Source: Aldrovandia affinis (taxonomy: Eukaryota > Chordata > Actinopteri > Notacanthiformes > Halosauridae). Taken from it: a stretch of DNA of 64,000 bases. The DNA is taken from contig JAINUG010000002.1 in NCBI GenBank assembly GCA_029706075.1, positions 878,314-942,313 of the forward strand, in the 5' to 3' direction. Positions 33,153 to 45,412 of the stretch are shown here, one piece after another. Under the pieces are notes generated by a model, which saw only the letters and a list, made by a program, of their open reading frames with translations, ran no database searches and was not told where the DNA came from. The position numbers and the translations under genes were made by a program. Each line of letters starts with the position of its first letter. Position 1 is the first letter of the stretch.

Positions 33153-34205
33153 GTGTGTGTTTGGAATTAGAGCTTGTCAAACCCTAATAAGCCCTGGCAG
33201 GAGCATTCTTTTACCATTTTACTCTCATGCACAGAGCCCCACATTCATCAGCACGACTCATTTGTATCTGGGATCATCTCAGAGTGAGAAACATTTATTC
33301 CCTTCGCGAAAAGAAGACCTCCCTCTAAACTATGCTTTTATTGTCCAACAACGGCTCCCAAGCTTGTTATAAACTATAGAAAACAATTCAATGCATTCAA
33401 TAGACCATAACGCAAGATAAAATCAATAATAATATTCTAGCGGCAGGGCTTATAATGGGCAGAAAAGCCCATCACCTGAAAAGGTTCTACCAGGGCTTTG
33501 TTTGCGGCTGTTAAACACGAACACTAAATCAAACCCCTCCTGCATGCACCATTCTCTCCTCCAGGTGACAAAAGTATATTTCTTCCCCTGCCTCTGCAAA
33601 ACTGTCAGCCTTACTTTCCATCTGCAGCAGAACAGGGGCTGGAATATCCCACAGCGCTGGCACTTCCTCTCACTTTCTCCCTCTCTCCTGGTGGGGACTC
33701 ACTGTACCAGTGCTGTCAGTTTTTAATGAATGGTGTGTACCGACATAAGAGGCTTTTTTTTGTTGTTGTTTTGTTTAGTTTTTCTGCGTTTAATAATGTG
33801 TGAAGTTTCACCACGTTTTCACTGGTTCTTAGCTGTGACAGGAAGATGCCGGTGCTGTACACCTCTGTTCCCTCTACTGATCTCGAATGACTGGTTCAAA
33901 GCAAAAAACCTTGAAGTCACTCCGCCGCCATCTCTGTGTCCCCACCATTCTGGTTACATGAATGGAGTGAAGCTTTTAATACCTTCCATGCATCGTCAAG
34001 AGCAAATGGTTTGGGTGACATTTTTTCTCAGTAATACTAATTAAGAAAATCAATGTAAGAAAAGGCTTTTCCATAGCTGATAAAATGTATTTAACATTGT
34101 ATGTAACATAGCAGATGGATAGAAGACATACTTCTAAATTATGCATAACTTGTTTCCAACAGATTAAGATTAAGAGAGGATAGCCTAAACATGTGCTTCA
34201 TTTTG
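33153..34205. other. Noncoding stretch, nothing recognised
   Basis: Mixed unique sequence with no supported gene or repeat family. A pyrimidine-rich patch lies at 33660-33690. Confidence 0.25.
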
Positions 34206-34207
34206 TT

Positions 34208-34542
34208 TGAGAGAATCTTAGTAGCCAATTATACCCTCTATTTCTTTCGATTTGCCCTCCCCCACAAACCCGCCGCCCATCACTACGGGGCAAGCGAATT
34301 CCCCTTGGCCGGCGATGATCCGCCTCCTCTGAGACCTCCGCCTCCCCCACCTACTTTCTAGAGATGCCCTTTGCGCTTCTCGGTGAGCTCTTGACAGCTC
34401 ACCCTCCCTCCTCCCCCTGGGGCAGACAGCCAATTGCCAGGGGCCTGACTGGCACAACCAGGTTTCGAACTGTGGCTGCAGTAGGCAACTTGCATTCTGG
34501 GTGAATGCTTAGACCGTTACGCTACCAGAGGCCCCCTAAAAC
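34208..34542 (-). mobile_element. tRNA-derived SINE, family A
   Basis: On the minus strand: head GGCCTCTGGTAGCGTAACGG (A box), then CACAGTTCGAAACCTGG (B box), body with GGCAATTGGCTGTCTGCCCC and tail GAGGGTATAATTGGCTAC. All parts are in the order seen at 52461, and this copy looks full-length. Confidence 0.83.
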
Positions 34543-35975
34543 CAAATGTTTTGAAGAACTTCATCCATAACTCATAGTAGATCATTTTATACAATGTTAC
34601 AGAATTATCCGAACTTCTAGAGTTGACATGGCTGGGAGCTTCCCTGTAGCCTGAACTTCAATCTCAAACTCAAGCAGGAGTAGCCTGCTAACAACCATCC
34701 AGAAACAAATATGAAGAATGACAAATAATGTCAAAGGATTACAAGAGGTAAGATGCTTTAAATTGCAGTAAATATGATTTTACAATTTTAAAAATATTTT
34801 TTGTGTGTGCGCAAACACTGTCGAATACAGAACTTGGAATGGGGTGAACTGAACGTGCTGGTAGAGGATAAAGAGGCGCTCTCTAAACTGACTGGCTCAG
34901 CGAAACAAACCTAAACGGAAGTGGAACTGAACGAATCACACAGTTCGTGATTCGAGTCCTTGTACTGAACTGAACAAAACGATATGAAGCATCAAAGTGA
35001 TTCGTAATTTTCACCACTGGCGCGTGAGTTGGCTGTCGGACCTCCTCTCGCTTCCAAAAAAACCCTAAAAACATTAGCTAATTAACATCAAACCTACAAC
35101 AAAATGATCAAGTTAACGATTAAAATAACACTGCGTATCTTCCATGCAATGTTAAGTTTACACTCATTTTATAATTACGATTTGGACAATCGGCGAACTT
35201 GCTTGCTAGCGTTGCATTAACCTTTCCACCCTGTAACTTTAAAGTTAGACAATCCCTCCACACAGACATCCCCCGTGCCGAGAAGCAATAGGAGAAACAG
35301 GTCAACTTGAGAAAGAGAGCGATGTGCTGCCACTCACCTTATCCTAACGTTTAGCCAACTTAATGACTATTAGAATAAATGATCACCTGTGCACAGTCTT
35401 TCCATATCCTTTTTTTGAAAGTTTTCATCACTACACCCGCACGGCAAGCAGCATGTAATTGCGGTGAAAATAATAGCCTTCCGTGAGTTATTTCGATTTC
35501 TAGATGTTTTTATGAAAAAATAAGACAGATATTACAAATATTGGCTTTTTAAAAACATTGTAACTGTTTTATAAGCACATTAATGGACTCCAGTCTGTGG
35601 GTTATCAGTTATTGTTCGGTTGTTTGTTATGAAAATACCAATATGGCTGCCCGGTGACTTCAGTGTTAATATAGAATGTGTTATGACATCAGCTATCCAG
35701 GTCTTTTAAATCAGTGGTTCTCTCCCTTGGTGGTGTTTACTGCTTCCAGGCTCTTGTGGAGAACATTATACACTGTTGAATACAACCTTTCCTCTCAGGA
35801 ACGCTAACTCTGTCTGTGTTTATGACCAGTATGGACTCTCTGTCTCTGTCCCTCTATAACTCTTCTTCTCTTTTTCCTCCCTTCTCTCCTTCTCCCTTTC
35901 CCTCTATCTCTCCATCTTTCAATTCTCCCTCTCTCTTACAGCCATCTCTATCTGGCTCTGGACCCTAATACATCT
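34543..35975. other. AT-rich noncoding stretch ending in a CT-rich tract
   Basis: No gene is supported. At 35835-35940 there is a pyrimidine-rich tract (TCTCTC, CCCTCT) that leads into the GT repeat. Confidence 0.25.
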
Positions 35976-35976
35976 T

Positions 35977-36047
<71 letters not shown>

Positions 36048-36119
36048 ATATTGTGGGTGTGAGTGATATTGAGTGTGTGTGTGTATGTGTGTGGGTGTGA
36101 GTGATATTGAGTGTGTGTT

Positions 36120-36152
<33 letters not shown>

Positions 36153-36172
36153 GCGTGTGTGTGTATGTGGTG
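35977..36172. repeat. GT microsatellite with GATATTG interruptions
   Basis: About 65 bases of GT at 35979-36045, then GTGTGAGTGATATTGAGTGT repeated twice with GT between. The interruption pattern indicates local duplication. Confidence 0.92.
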
Positions 36173-37781
36173 GTGTTCTGTAAGACTGTGACTCCCACCT
36201 TGAGTGCATCTGGTCTCTGCAGAAACCCTCTCCCCCTTCAGGGAGCTCTCTGCCATTATTTCAAATAGTTCCATTCCTCTGGACATCCACCCCCTCTCCA
36301 TCCCTGCTGTCAGAAACATCACTGCTGCCTATTAACAGGGGCACACAGAGAGCAGCATTAACCGAACCACTTACACATGCCACGATTGTCTCTGAAATGA
36401 CACGGTGACACTATTAGGACACTGGCTCTCAGGCCAGTCAGTGGGGGAGCTCAGAGTGCACAGCGCCGCACAATTCCCCGCTCAGAGCATCGCGTCAGCT
36501 CTGGGATCGGGGCTTGCGGGGATAGAGGGAGAGCCCGGTTTAACGAGTGGTCAGTTTCTATAGGGTCAGCCAAGTGTCTGTTCCAAAATGTCCTGCGATT
36601 ATGCTGTGTAATTAGTGTGGTAACATTAGCTTGCAATAGACATTTAATGGGGTGTGGACCACTTAACGGGAGAGTGCATAATAGTAACGTTTACTCTCAA
36701 GAACAGTTAGTAAATGACGAGGAGCTGGATGAATGTTGGGAGTTGCGAAGGTAGGCAGAGGTTGGCAGACTGGGTGTGTGTGGCTCCAGGTGGTCAATGC
36801 CCCCACCTGAGCACCTGAATATACAGGAACGGAGGAGATGGGGAGGAGGTGGGATGTGAAACGAGAGCTCAGTCATTCCATTACATCCTGACCTTGATTG
36901 GTAATGCGGAGGAACGGAGGTGCAGTCCTTCTTCCCCGTAATATCCGGACGGTTGTTGCTCCCCGACTCTGGAGCTGAACCCTCTCTGGGGAAGAGCTTA
37001 ATATAACAGCACGGTTGTGCTTGCTTTTTCATTTCTCAAGTGGTGTGCCGCTTTGGGATTTGGGAAAGGAGAGAGAGAGAGAGGAGGCAAGCACATAAGT
37101 TTATGAAAAAAACCATTCTGCTGAACATAAAATGGCTCTTCCAAAACACCCCACAGGCCATCCTACTCAGACGATATATATTAAAAAAACCTTCAGTTAT
37201 TTCCACTAAATCCTTAAGTAAAGACCATCACTAATTATGGATATGTACTGCGGAAATGGATCCCTTTCATTTGTCTACTGCCCTGTGTCAGTGATCTGGG
37301 GCACGAGATCCCAAACTCTCTGAGCCCAAGACTTAACTTAATGAATACCTTCTCTGTGACCCACCACTTATTATCATGTGGACTAAAATACATTCAAATA
37401 TGGAATTAAAATGCTTTAATGCATCAGTAAAACAACATAACTGGAAAGTGTATTGTACAGTAGGTTATTTATTTCATGTGTATCCCATGACTCATCACAA
37501 TCTCTGCAACAATACACAATCCAGGCACCGCCATTGATTTTTTAACTAAGGGCCCAACGCTCTCACACTCAGGGAGGATAGATTTGGCTTGGGCACAGAC
37601 TCACCCAGACTCACCCTCAAAACAATATTTCAGTCCTATCAATGCCCCCCTACCTGGCACCTAAGCCAATATTTCTTTGTCTTTTCATTTTTTGCTTTTC
37701 GTCATCACACCGACATTTCACTAAATAGCCTGCGATTGTTCTGCGGGAGTGGGTGTCCGAAGGTCATTTTTCTCTCCCCAG
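36173..37781. other. Noncoding stretch, mostly unique
   Basis: No gene, RNA or repeat family is supported. A short GA run is at 37070-37084. Confidence 0.25.
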
Positions 37782-37900
37782 TGAATCGATCCATACATCT
37801 TGCCGGTGGAACATTGCTGTCGATGTTATTGAAGTGGTCCTCACCTCAGTGTTCCTGCCCCCACGCTGCGAGCGCCATCGACGGTCTCCGGTCAGGGCAG
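37782..37900 (+). other. Weak candidate exon
   Basis: A pyrimidine run ending CTCTCCCCAG at 37781 and a donor GGGCAG|GTGGAG at 37900/37901 bound 119 GC-rich bases open in two plus-strand frames. Neither product (for instance ESIHTSCRWNIAVDVIEVV) is recognisable, and no compatible neighbours were found. It is listed only because its splice-site pair is better than most in this half of the window. Confidence 0.15.
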
Positions 37901-40900
37901 GTGGAGTGACCTTCGGGAGGCAGGAGAAGTGTCCTCAACTGGTGACAAGTGTCTGAAGTGTTTATACAATACTTGGAATGGCATCATGTTATATACCGTT
38001 TAAAAAAACCAACGGAGTATTTATTTAACTGATAGTGAAATCTCGGCCGATGAGCTCTTGTACTGTAAACCATGTAATGTGGTTGGTTGACTAGCCACGA
38101 ACTGTAGCCACTGGCAGGACAAATTGGAAATGTTTCTTTGTGAGAAGGCGTATGTTTTTTAAGCCTTTTATCAACAATCTTGGTTCTGAATCTGACTGGT
38201 CAAATGTGATGGGGGCACGGTTTTATTTGACCCGAGTCATCAAATCATTATTATTAACATTAAAAGCTTTCCATCAGTAAGATTATTAAACCATGACTCT
38301 CATTCAAAGCCTTACACTGACCCTGGTTTTGGATTAGGAGACTCCAGTGCTATGATCCCAGTGTAACATACTGTGTTATTAGTTACCTCAAGCATACAGC
38401 GGACTCTACTACGGCGTTATTACTGTGTGTGTGTCATTGCCACTGGTGTTATTACTGGTAACACATATAAAATAGACTTCCACTCCAACTTTTTTTTTTT
38501 AATGAAAAGTTTCAGAACACAGAGGCTCCAGGCATCTCTCCGAAGCAGGAGATGTGTATTAGATCTGAGAGGATGGGATTTCCTTCCATCGTCAAAACAG
38601 TGAAGATCTCAAGTCTTGGCCAGGCTTCAGGACCGAACACAGCTGCACCTCTAAAACGCCACAGCAAGCTTTTCACATTGTTCCACATGTTCTCTTCAGG
38701 TGACAGACTTTATTTATCAAAACAAAAGTTTGCAGAACCTTTATAAAAAAGTGTGAGAGTAACAAAGGCATTGCAGGGCAGATCTGTGTCAGTGTTACTC
38801 AGAGCAGAGCAGAGAACTTTTGATCCTGAGGGGTGCGGAGGTGGCTCATGATGCCTGTGGAAAATATATTTTTTTAAGCATTATATATATATATATAAAT
38901 AATTAAGTGGCCTTAATACATGGGTAATTACCCTCACTTATGGAGTAGGTACAGCATGTGAAATTGTGGCCCTAGTTAGTTCACGTACTAACTCACGTAT
39001 CGCAACTCTACATACACATTGTTATATTGAAATTACGACTATGAAAATTCATTCTCATTTTCACCAGAACCATATGAACTTCACACATGCAATGCTGAAA
39101 CGCCGTATTATGTAACAATGTTTATTTCCCTGTAGTTGCACTGTACCACCTCTGTAGCCAGTATACTTGTATACGGTATTAGGGCCATTCATGTAAAGTT
39201 ATGCCCTATCTGACCATCACTTTGGTTGCATTTGCACATGTGGGGTGGTTAAGAGGAGATCTCTGTTCCCTCATTGTGCTCCAGTTTCGTTGTGAAAGCA
39301 CAATGTGCGGATGGTATCACTAATCCAGGAGAGAAGCCCTTTAAGGCGTGCCCCTGTCCATTGTAGTAGTTTTGTGATAAGATACGGTACCGCATCTTGT
39401 CACAAAGATTTACAACAACTGTGCTACCGTACATCTTGCAGCGCAGTTGTAAAAGAGGTTGGTTTAAGAAGAATAAATTAGCCGTGGCTGTGGTGAAGGT
39501 TTGGTTCGTTATGGCCAATCGGATCCTCAGATTTTTTCCCCTTCAATACCTTTGCCATAGTGAAACGGCAATTTCGTTATGTCTAATTACATGTCTAGTT
39601 ATTATTCCATGCAATCATATACAACCTCTGCAATTGCTCAGGGCACTTCTCCATGATCCGCCAGCTAATTATATCGCCTACATTTTTTTGTAGTGAACGT
39701 TTAATATTTAACATAACAGAAACCAGTGCGCATACATACATACATACATACATATAGCCTATTTAAAAAACAGATATCTTACACAATTACACGGGTGTAG
39801 ACATATTCTCTCTCTCATTCAAGTGCATTGAACCTTACAAGTGTAAAGCTCAAATACTTGAGTTCAGATTGTATTTCAGATCGTCATATATCAAAGATTT
39901 GCCTCAGAGTGGAGAACATCCACAAAGCAGTCTTGTGTGACGGGGTATTTATCGCATATCTGCCCTATCTGTTCGTACAGTGTGTGCCAATTAACGTCAC
40001 CAAGCACATAACGCCCTGTGTTTGAGTTCAAAGGTGGACTGGGTGTACGAACACACAAACGAATTCATGATAATTATCACACACAAAACTTGCACATCGC
40101 CTAATGTTTTTATTGACAACCCCCCCATTGTGCTCCCCAACCCATGTTGACACAAACGCCTTTATCACCTACCACTAAACTACCAAACCGGGGGGAGGAG
40201 AGAAATATTCTGTTTACGAAGGGCGAAACTACCAATTACACAACCGTCCAGGTGCGTTTTCGCTACCGCCCTCCTCAAACTAGAGCCCATTAGGTGGGCC
40301 ATGGGCTTGCAAAGGGGCTTGGGAACTTAGGGGCTTGGGCTTAGAGAAAAGTCCTGTCCAGAATTTTTCAGGTTCCTGAAGCTCTGAAGAAGGGAAATGT
40401 GGAGCGGCACGCTGTGAGGGGAGTGTATTACAGGGACTAGGAGCGGATCGCTGCCCGGCAACATCCGAGCCGTTAACGAGACCCTTGTGTCATCGTTGCT
40501 TCTGATCACTCCATTAATTGTGACAGTTTGATTTAGCCAGACGGGCACAAAGAAATTCCATTTTTAGCTCGAACGAGAGCCTCTTAAACTGCCTCCCCTG
40601 TCAGCTCAACAACGCTGCATGGGGTCCTGTCTTTGTTGTCAAGGTCGCGCCTAATTCCAGCCTCTGATGCTTTTTCCACATTCAGTCACAAGCCTCCGCC
40701 CCTTTCTCTTTCCCTTTTTGAGCGATCGGCGTCCGTCCGGAGCATGCCTGATGAGGTCGTCACACCAACAACCCAATTCTGCGAGTCACACGGGTGGCCA
40801 TTACAGTGCCAGCGGTTGCTAACCAAAATCTGGTCCACTTGTGAGGTACAACAGTGGTCTGATTGTAGTCCTTAGTTTTGTGCAAACGTCACATCAAAAG

Positions 40901-42325
40901 AGGACCCTGACTCAAAAACCAGGCACATCAGTGATTAGGAGCTCACACAAGCCAGGTTGTTTTGGGGGACATTTCCACTATTGTTTGGTTTCTTACATCA
41001 TCTCTCACTGAACTTCAGCTCATGTCCCTTTTGGTGATCAATTCTCTGATTTCAGCAGTAATCAGGTAACCGAGGTAACCGATGTTGCCTTAGCCACAGC
41101 ACAGCAGGCCTGGGAGTCTGGCCCCGGCTGTATGCATGCTGGAAACTAATTCTGCCGGCCCACACGCCTGGGGGGGAGTCTGAGTGCCAGGCCTCCCGCT
41201 GAAAGATTCTTCACAAACACTGAACACTGCAAGCCTTTATGCCAAAGTCTGAGTCTAAAACAGTGCTCTTCTGTCTGTTTTCAAACCAAAGAGCCAGTGA
41301 TACAGGAAGTAATGCTGAGCTGCAAGATAAAACACTTTCCTGAAATGCCAGAATACAGTATGTATCGCATCACATTTGTATCCATTGCTTCAGAAGTTAT
41401 TAGCCAATCAAATTAACGAATGGATGAATGTTCTTTTTTGGGGGAAGACATTTCAATTCTAGCAAATCAATTATTTCATTAGGACCCAGTTACAAGAGTT
41501 GAAAATTAAATTTACTTCGATTAACAGAATAAATCATATTTTCGCAAATGAAAGACTCAATCGGGAAAAGCTCAAAACAGCTTACCTAGTATACTTAGTA
41601 TCTGGATATTAAATTAAATGCTGTCAAAGACGTAATCACATACGCATGCTATACACATACACCAAAGAACGCAACCTCTGAGAAGTCAAACACGTTTTAG
41701 CTCCTGAGCAGGATAATATGTTGCTGCTCTTGCTGCTGTTGTCGTTAATATTTAGATTGAAAACGCGACGTAAAGGATGCTGGGGCCTGTGTGAAAGTTC
41801 ATGCCTCTCCAGTCCTGTTCCAGAGGCAAGCATTTATAAGTGAACTGGGGGCAGTAACTCTGCAGAGGTAGATAAGGGTCCCGGGGGGGGCGTTCGAAAG
41901 ATGCTGCGCTACTTACTTCTGTACCATAGACCTTGAGTGTTAGGACTGGGATAGGTGGCCGGTGACAGCCTATGCAGATTCAATGGGAACTATGGAGAAT
42001 TTGAAAGCCTTGGGAGGGGTCTCCCCCCATAGATGCACCTGGATTTTAACTGGAAAGGAGATTGCTCATCCGTGCTTACGTGCTGTGGTTCAGCGTGGAT
42101 GGAAATGGGGAAAGGAACTTGCGAAAAGGTTGTAAATGTTTGTTGTCACTCTGAATCGTATGTTGATCAGATAGCGCGAGTATGTAATCGCCGGGCCCAA
42201 AATTCTATCCGAAATTCCCCAAATTCAATCCAAGTGTTTTCGCTTCACAAACAGTTTGGCGGATTCAAGATCACCAAAATGAAGCAAACCGTGGTTGTGA
42301 AAAAAACAAGCTGGTTGATTTAATC
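37901..42325. other. Noncoding stretch with short AT and CATA repeats
   Basis: It contains TA repeats at 38883-38898 and CATA units at 39733-39755, with unique-looking sequence between them. Short frames on both strands lack domains. I see no gene or recognisable transposon in these 4.4 kb. Confidence 0.25.
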
Positions 42326-42330
42326 CATGA

Positions 42331-42331
42331 A

Positions 42332-42390
<59 letters not shown>
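42331..42390. repeat. GT then AT microsatellite
   Basis: About seven GT units followed by about 20 TA units, a fish-typical compound repeat. Confidence 0.93.
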
Positions 42391-42392
<2 letters not shown>

Positions 42393-43795
42393 ATGTTAAT
42401 TTAATCATCTATTTCCATTAAAATGAAATATAAGTATGAAATTGGTGCCATGATAGAAAATGAAGAGATGGATTTGATAGGACAGATGAGTCACTGCGGG
42501 AGCAGGTCACTGCATTTACTGTCACGCTGTAGTGATGTAAACATTATACTGACTGCATACAAATCCAACAGCACTTTTGCTTTATGCTCGTCAACAGTAC
42601 CAGGTAAGAATCCACACTTTGACATTAACTTCGGAACCAGGAGATACCTGAATCTGCAGATTTATAACAGTTTAACAACATCACAAACTAATATAGCATA
42701 ATTATAATATATGTAATATAATATTAATAATAAATATTTCTCTTCTATTTCCAGCTAAGGTAGCAGATTACAGTTCTGAAATATGTATAGTACAGAATGA
42801 CACGAACAGTGTGCTATTGCCAAGGTCCCTGGTCGCATCCAATCAAAATGAGAACATCAGAGACTTCGCTATGGCAACAGTGACCCAGAAAGTCAGCGTT
42901 TTGTTTCGATCGGTTAGACAAGACATACAAAAGCTCCAGAAGACATGAGTCTTTTATTTGTTTATATTTCTTTGTGACAACAGACTCCGTAATTGAGTCG
43001 ATGCTCATTAATCTTTCCGGCTCGTTCGCGTTTTACGGAGACAGACGAGCTAAGAACTTGTAATTTACTTATTTTCGTGTGGAGAATCCTGCAGTTAAGT
43101 GAAGATGCCAGCAGTGACTTTGTTTACTTGGCAGTACACGACAACGCCACAGGTTTTTCAGCAGAATTAATTTGCGGAGAGATGAAAGCAGGCCTGAAGC
43201 AGGCCTGAAGTGTTTCAGGTTGGCTTTAAGACAAACAGGCACAATTATCCCTCTGGGGGCAGGGGTTATGTGTGGGCACCACTGGATTCAACATCTCTTC
43301 CGATTGGAGGAAAAAATTTCATCGTGGAGCTGGATGAGCAGAAGGGAGAAAAGCCTGTTCCACTCTAACATTCAATAAAGGGGAGTGGAACCTGAAAGAG
43401 GATCGAATGATACAATTCTGGTACCATGAGAACCAGAAGTGTTTGGGTTTGATTGCCGTGAATTCAGTTTCCAATCCCGTTCAAAGAAAGGTAAAGCGTG
43501 GATGGTGGAAGGTTCTGGGGCCATCGTCTCCAATGCTTCACATTCACCAGTGGTGAGGAACTGTTTGTGCGCGGAGCTAAATAATGATGTTTAATCATCG
43601 CATTGCAGATCTCACTTGACAGAGTAAAGTGACTGCGGGTGATTTCTGAGCAGTGCGGATGTAGGGCTCGAGAGTGTGTAATTAATCACGCTAAACAGAG
43701 CCTGATTAGAACCTGCTGGAACCCGTGCGAAACAATACAGCTGCAAATGAATCTGTAATTAAGAATGAGTTTAAATGCGAATGCTGCCTGACCCC
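42391..43795. other. Noncoding stretch with complex unique blocks
   Basis: No gene is supported. The segment 43560-43720 is complex, unrepetitive and rich in TAATTA and TGATTA words and may be a conserved noncoding element; this cannot be tested from one sequence. Confidence 0.2.
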
Positions 43796-43798
43796 TTA

Positions 43799-43866
43799 CA
43801 ACACACACACACACACAAACACACTCACACTCACACTCACACAGGCGCACACACACACACACACAC
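43799..43866. repeat. Interrupted CA microsatellite
   Basis: CACACA and CACTCA units with single AAC and GGCG interruptions. Confidence 0.92.
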
Positions 43867-44484
43867 CATATTTATGTCCATGCACACATTTTCAGTCGCA
43901 CATATGTCATGTGAAAGCCATGCCTCATTAAAAACAAGAGCCATGGGGAGCAACCGATGGTCAAAGAGAAGTACTATGGAACAGCTTGAAGCGAAAGCTG
44001 AAAAAACGTTCGAGCTCGCTGAAGACTGATTGGACCGGTCTCACTCGGGAAGCATGCCAATAATGTAATAACAATGATAACTGGGGCTGAACACAATAGA
44101 GTTGATGAAGCCATGATTGAGGCAAGAGGTGAACGGATGAAGGAACAAGTAAGCCGCCCTCAGATCTGTATGCAGGTCAGGACTCTGGAGGCATCGAGCA
44201 ACTGCGACCGGTCTCGTCACGGACACAATGCAGACACAGGTCAATAAATATGAATGTGAATATTGTCTTTACCATAATTCAAACTGAAACAGATGCAATC
44301 TTCTTTACACGGGCGCACTAAAAAGCTACGCCTTAATCGTACCCAGAAACAAAGCCCCTTTTTTTAGAAAGCCTCTGAGCAGTGGTGATGACAACGAGAC
44401 GATCTACCGTCCACACGGCAATCGCTGCAACTGCACGGCGCAATCGAAAGGCAGAATTCAGAGATGTCACGCGCCCGAATGTTG

Positions 44485-44584
44485 ACCCACACAAATCCGT
44501 TGTCACATTTCCCACCGTCTTCACTGCAACTGCGTTCAGAAACATTCCCCCCGTAGGGAAATGTGACAACAGATTTGTGTGGGT
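44485..44584. repeat. 29-bp inverted repeat with 42-base loop
   Basis: The left arm starts ACCCACACAAATCCGTTGTC (44485-44513), and the right arm (44556-44584) is its reverse complement with one mismatch. Arms this long and this well preserved are rare outside mobile elements. No transposase is near, and the flanks show no clear target duplication. Confidence 0.88.
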
Positions 44585-45280
44585 CCCCTGCTGCGTGCGT
44601 GGTAAAAGTGGAGATTACGTTTTTAACACTTGGCATTAACTAGGTGACCTGAGCCAGACGCGAAGCGCTTATCCCTGACAGCATCGGTGAGGAGGCAGGC
44701 ACGCCAGTGCGCCCGAATGACTGGAGACAGGCGCTGAGACCCCCTGCCTCGGCTGAGCCGCCCAACTGTGTCGCGTCTCCGAGGCGCAGAGCGGCCGCTT
44801 CCCCGACTTCCTGACAGGGGTATTAAAAACTCCGGCCCTTTCCCTTTTGCCCCGCCCCTCACAGGGTCTCAGCAGTTCTCAGCACCAGTCCCTTTCCACC
44901 CGGCTTCCATCCTCACCAAACCCGTAGCATCTCAGCACCACCACAGACCCCTTCCCACCCCGTGAATACCATCTGACTCAGTGACATTACATAGAGCGAC
45001 AGCGATGGTCCTGGGGGAGTTAGACCCCCCCCCCCCGCAGCGCCTTCAAAGATGTCACCCTGGATTATCCCCAGCCGCGCTCAACCCCCCCTGGGTCTGT
45101 GCGCAGCCGAGTGTCACATGCTGGGAAAGAGATTGATTTCAACGCTTTATCCGAGTGGAATGATGCAAAATCCCAGCATATGGAGCCTGTGGCGTTGGAC
45201 GATCTTCCCCGTTTACTGCGCGCCGAAGCAGTCTTGCACCAGCGAGGCAACCAGGCCTCCCCCCCTACTACTCCTGCCTC
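44585..45280. other. GC-rich noncoding stretch
   Basis: GC-rich, with a 12-base C-run at 45027-45038 and open frames on both strands from composition. I recognise no domain and no splice-bounded exon. Confidence 0.25.
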
Positions 45281-45412
45281 CTCCTCATAAACCCCACCCC
45301 CTCATAAACCCCACCCCTTCCTCCCCCCCCACCCCTCATAGATAAACCCCACCCCTTCCTCCCCCTCATAGATAAACCCCACCCCTTCCTCTCCCTCATA
45401 GATAAACCCGGC
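45281..45412 (+). repeat. Minisatellite of CATAAACCCCACCCC units
   Basis: About four to five imperfect copies of a 19-33 bp unit containing TAAACCCCACCCCTTCCTCC, with the first two short and the last three carrying an added CATAGA. It is strongly C-rich on the plus strand. Confidence 0.85.

Noticed and set aside
44382-44640. Overlapping frames on both strands across the 44.5-kb inverted repeat
   Set aside because: They are a consequence of the inverted repeat being read in both directions; no domain is recognisable.
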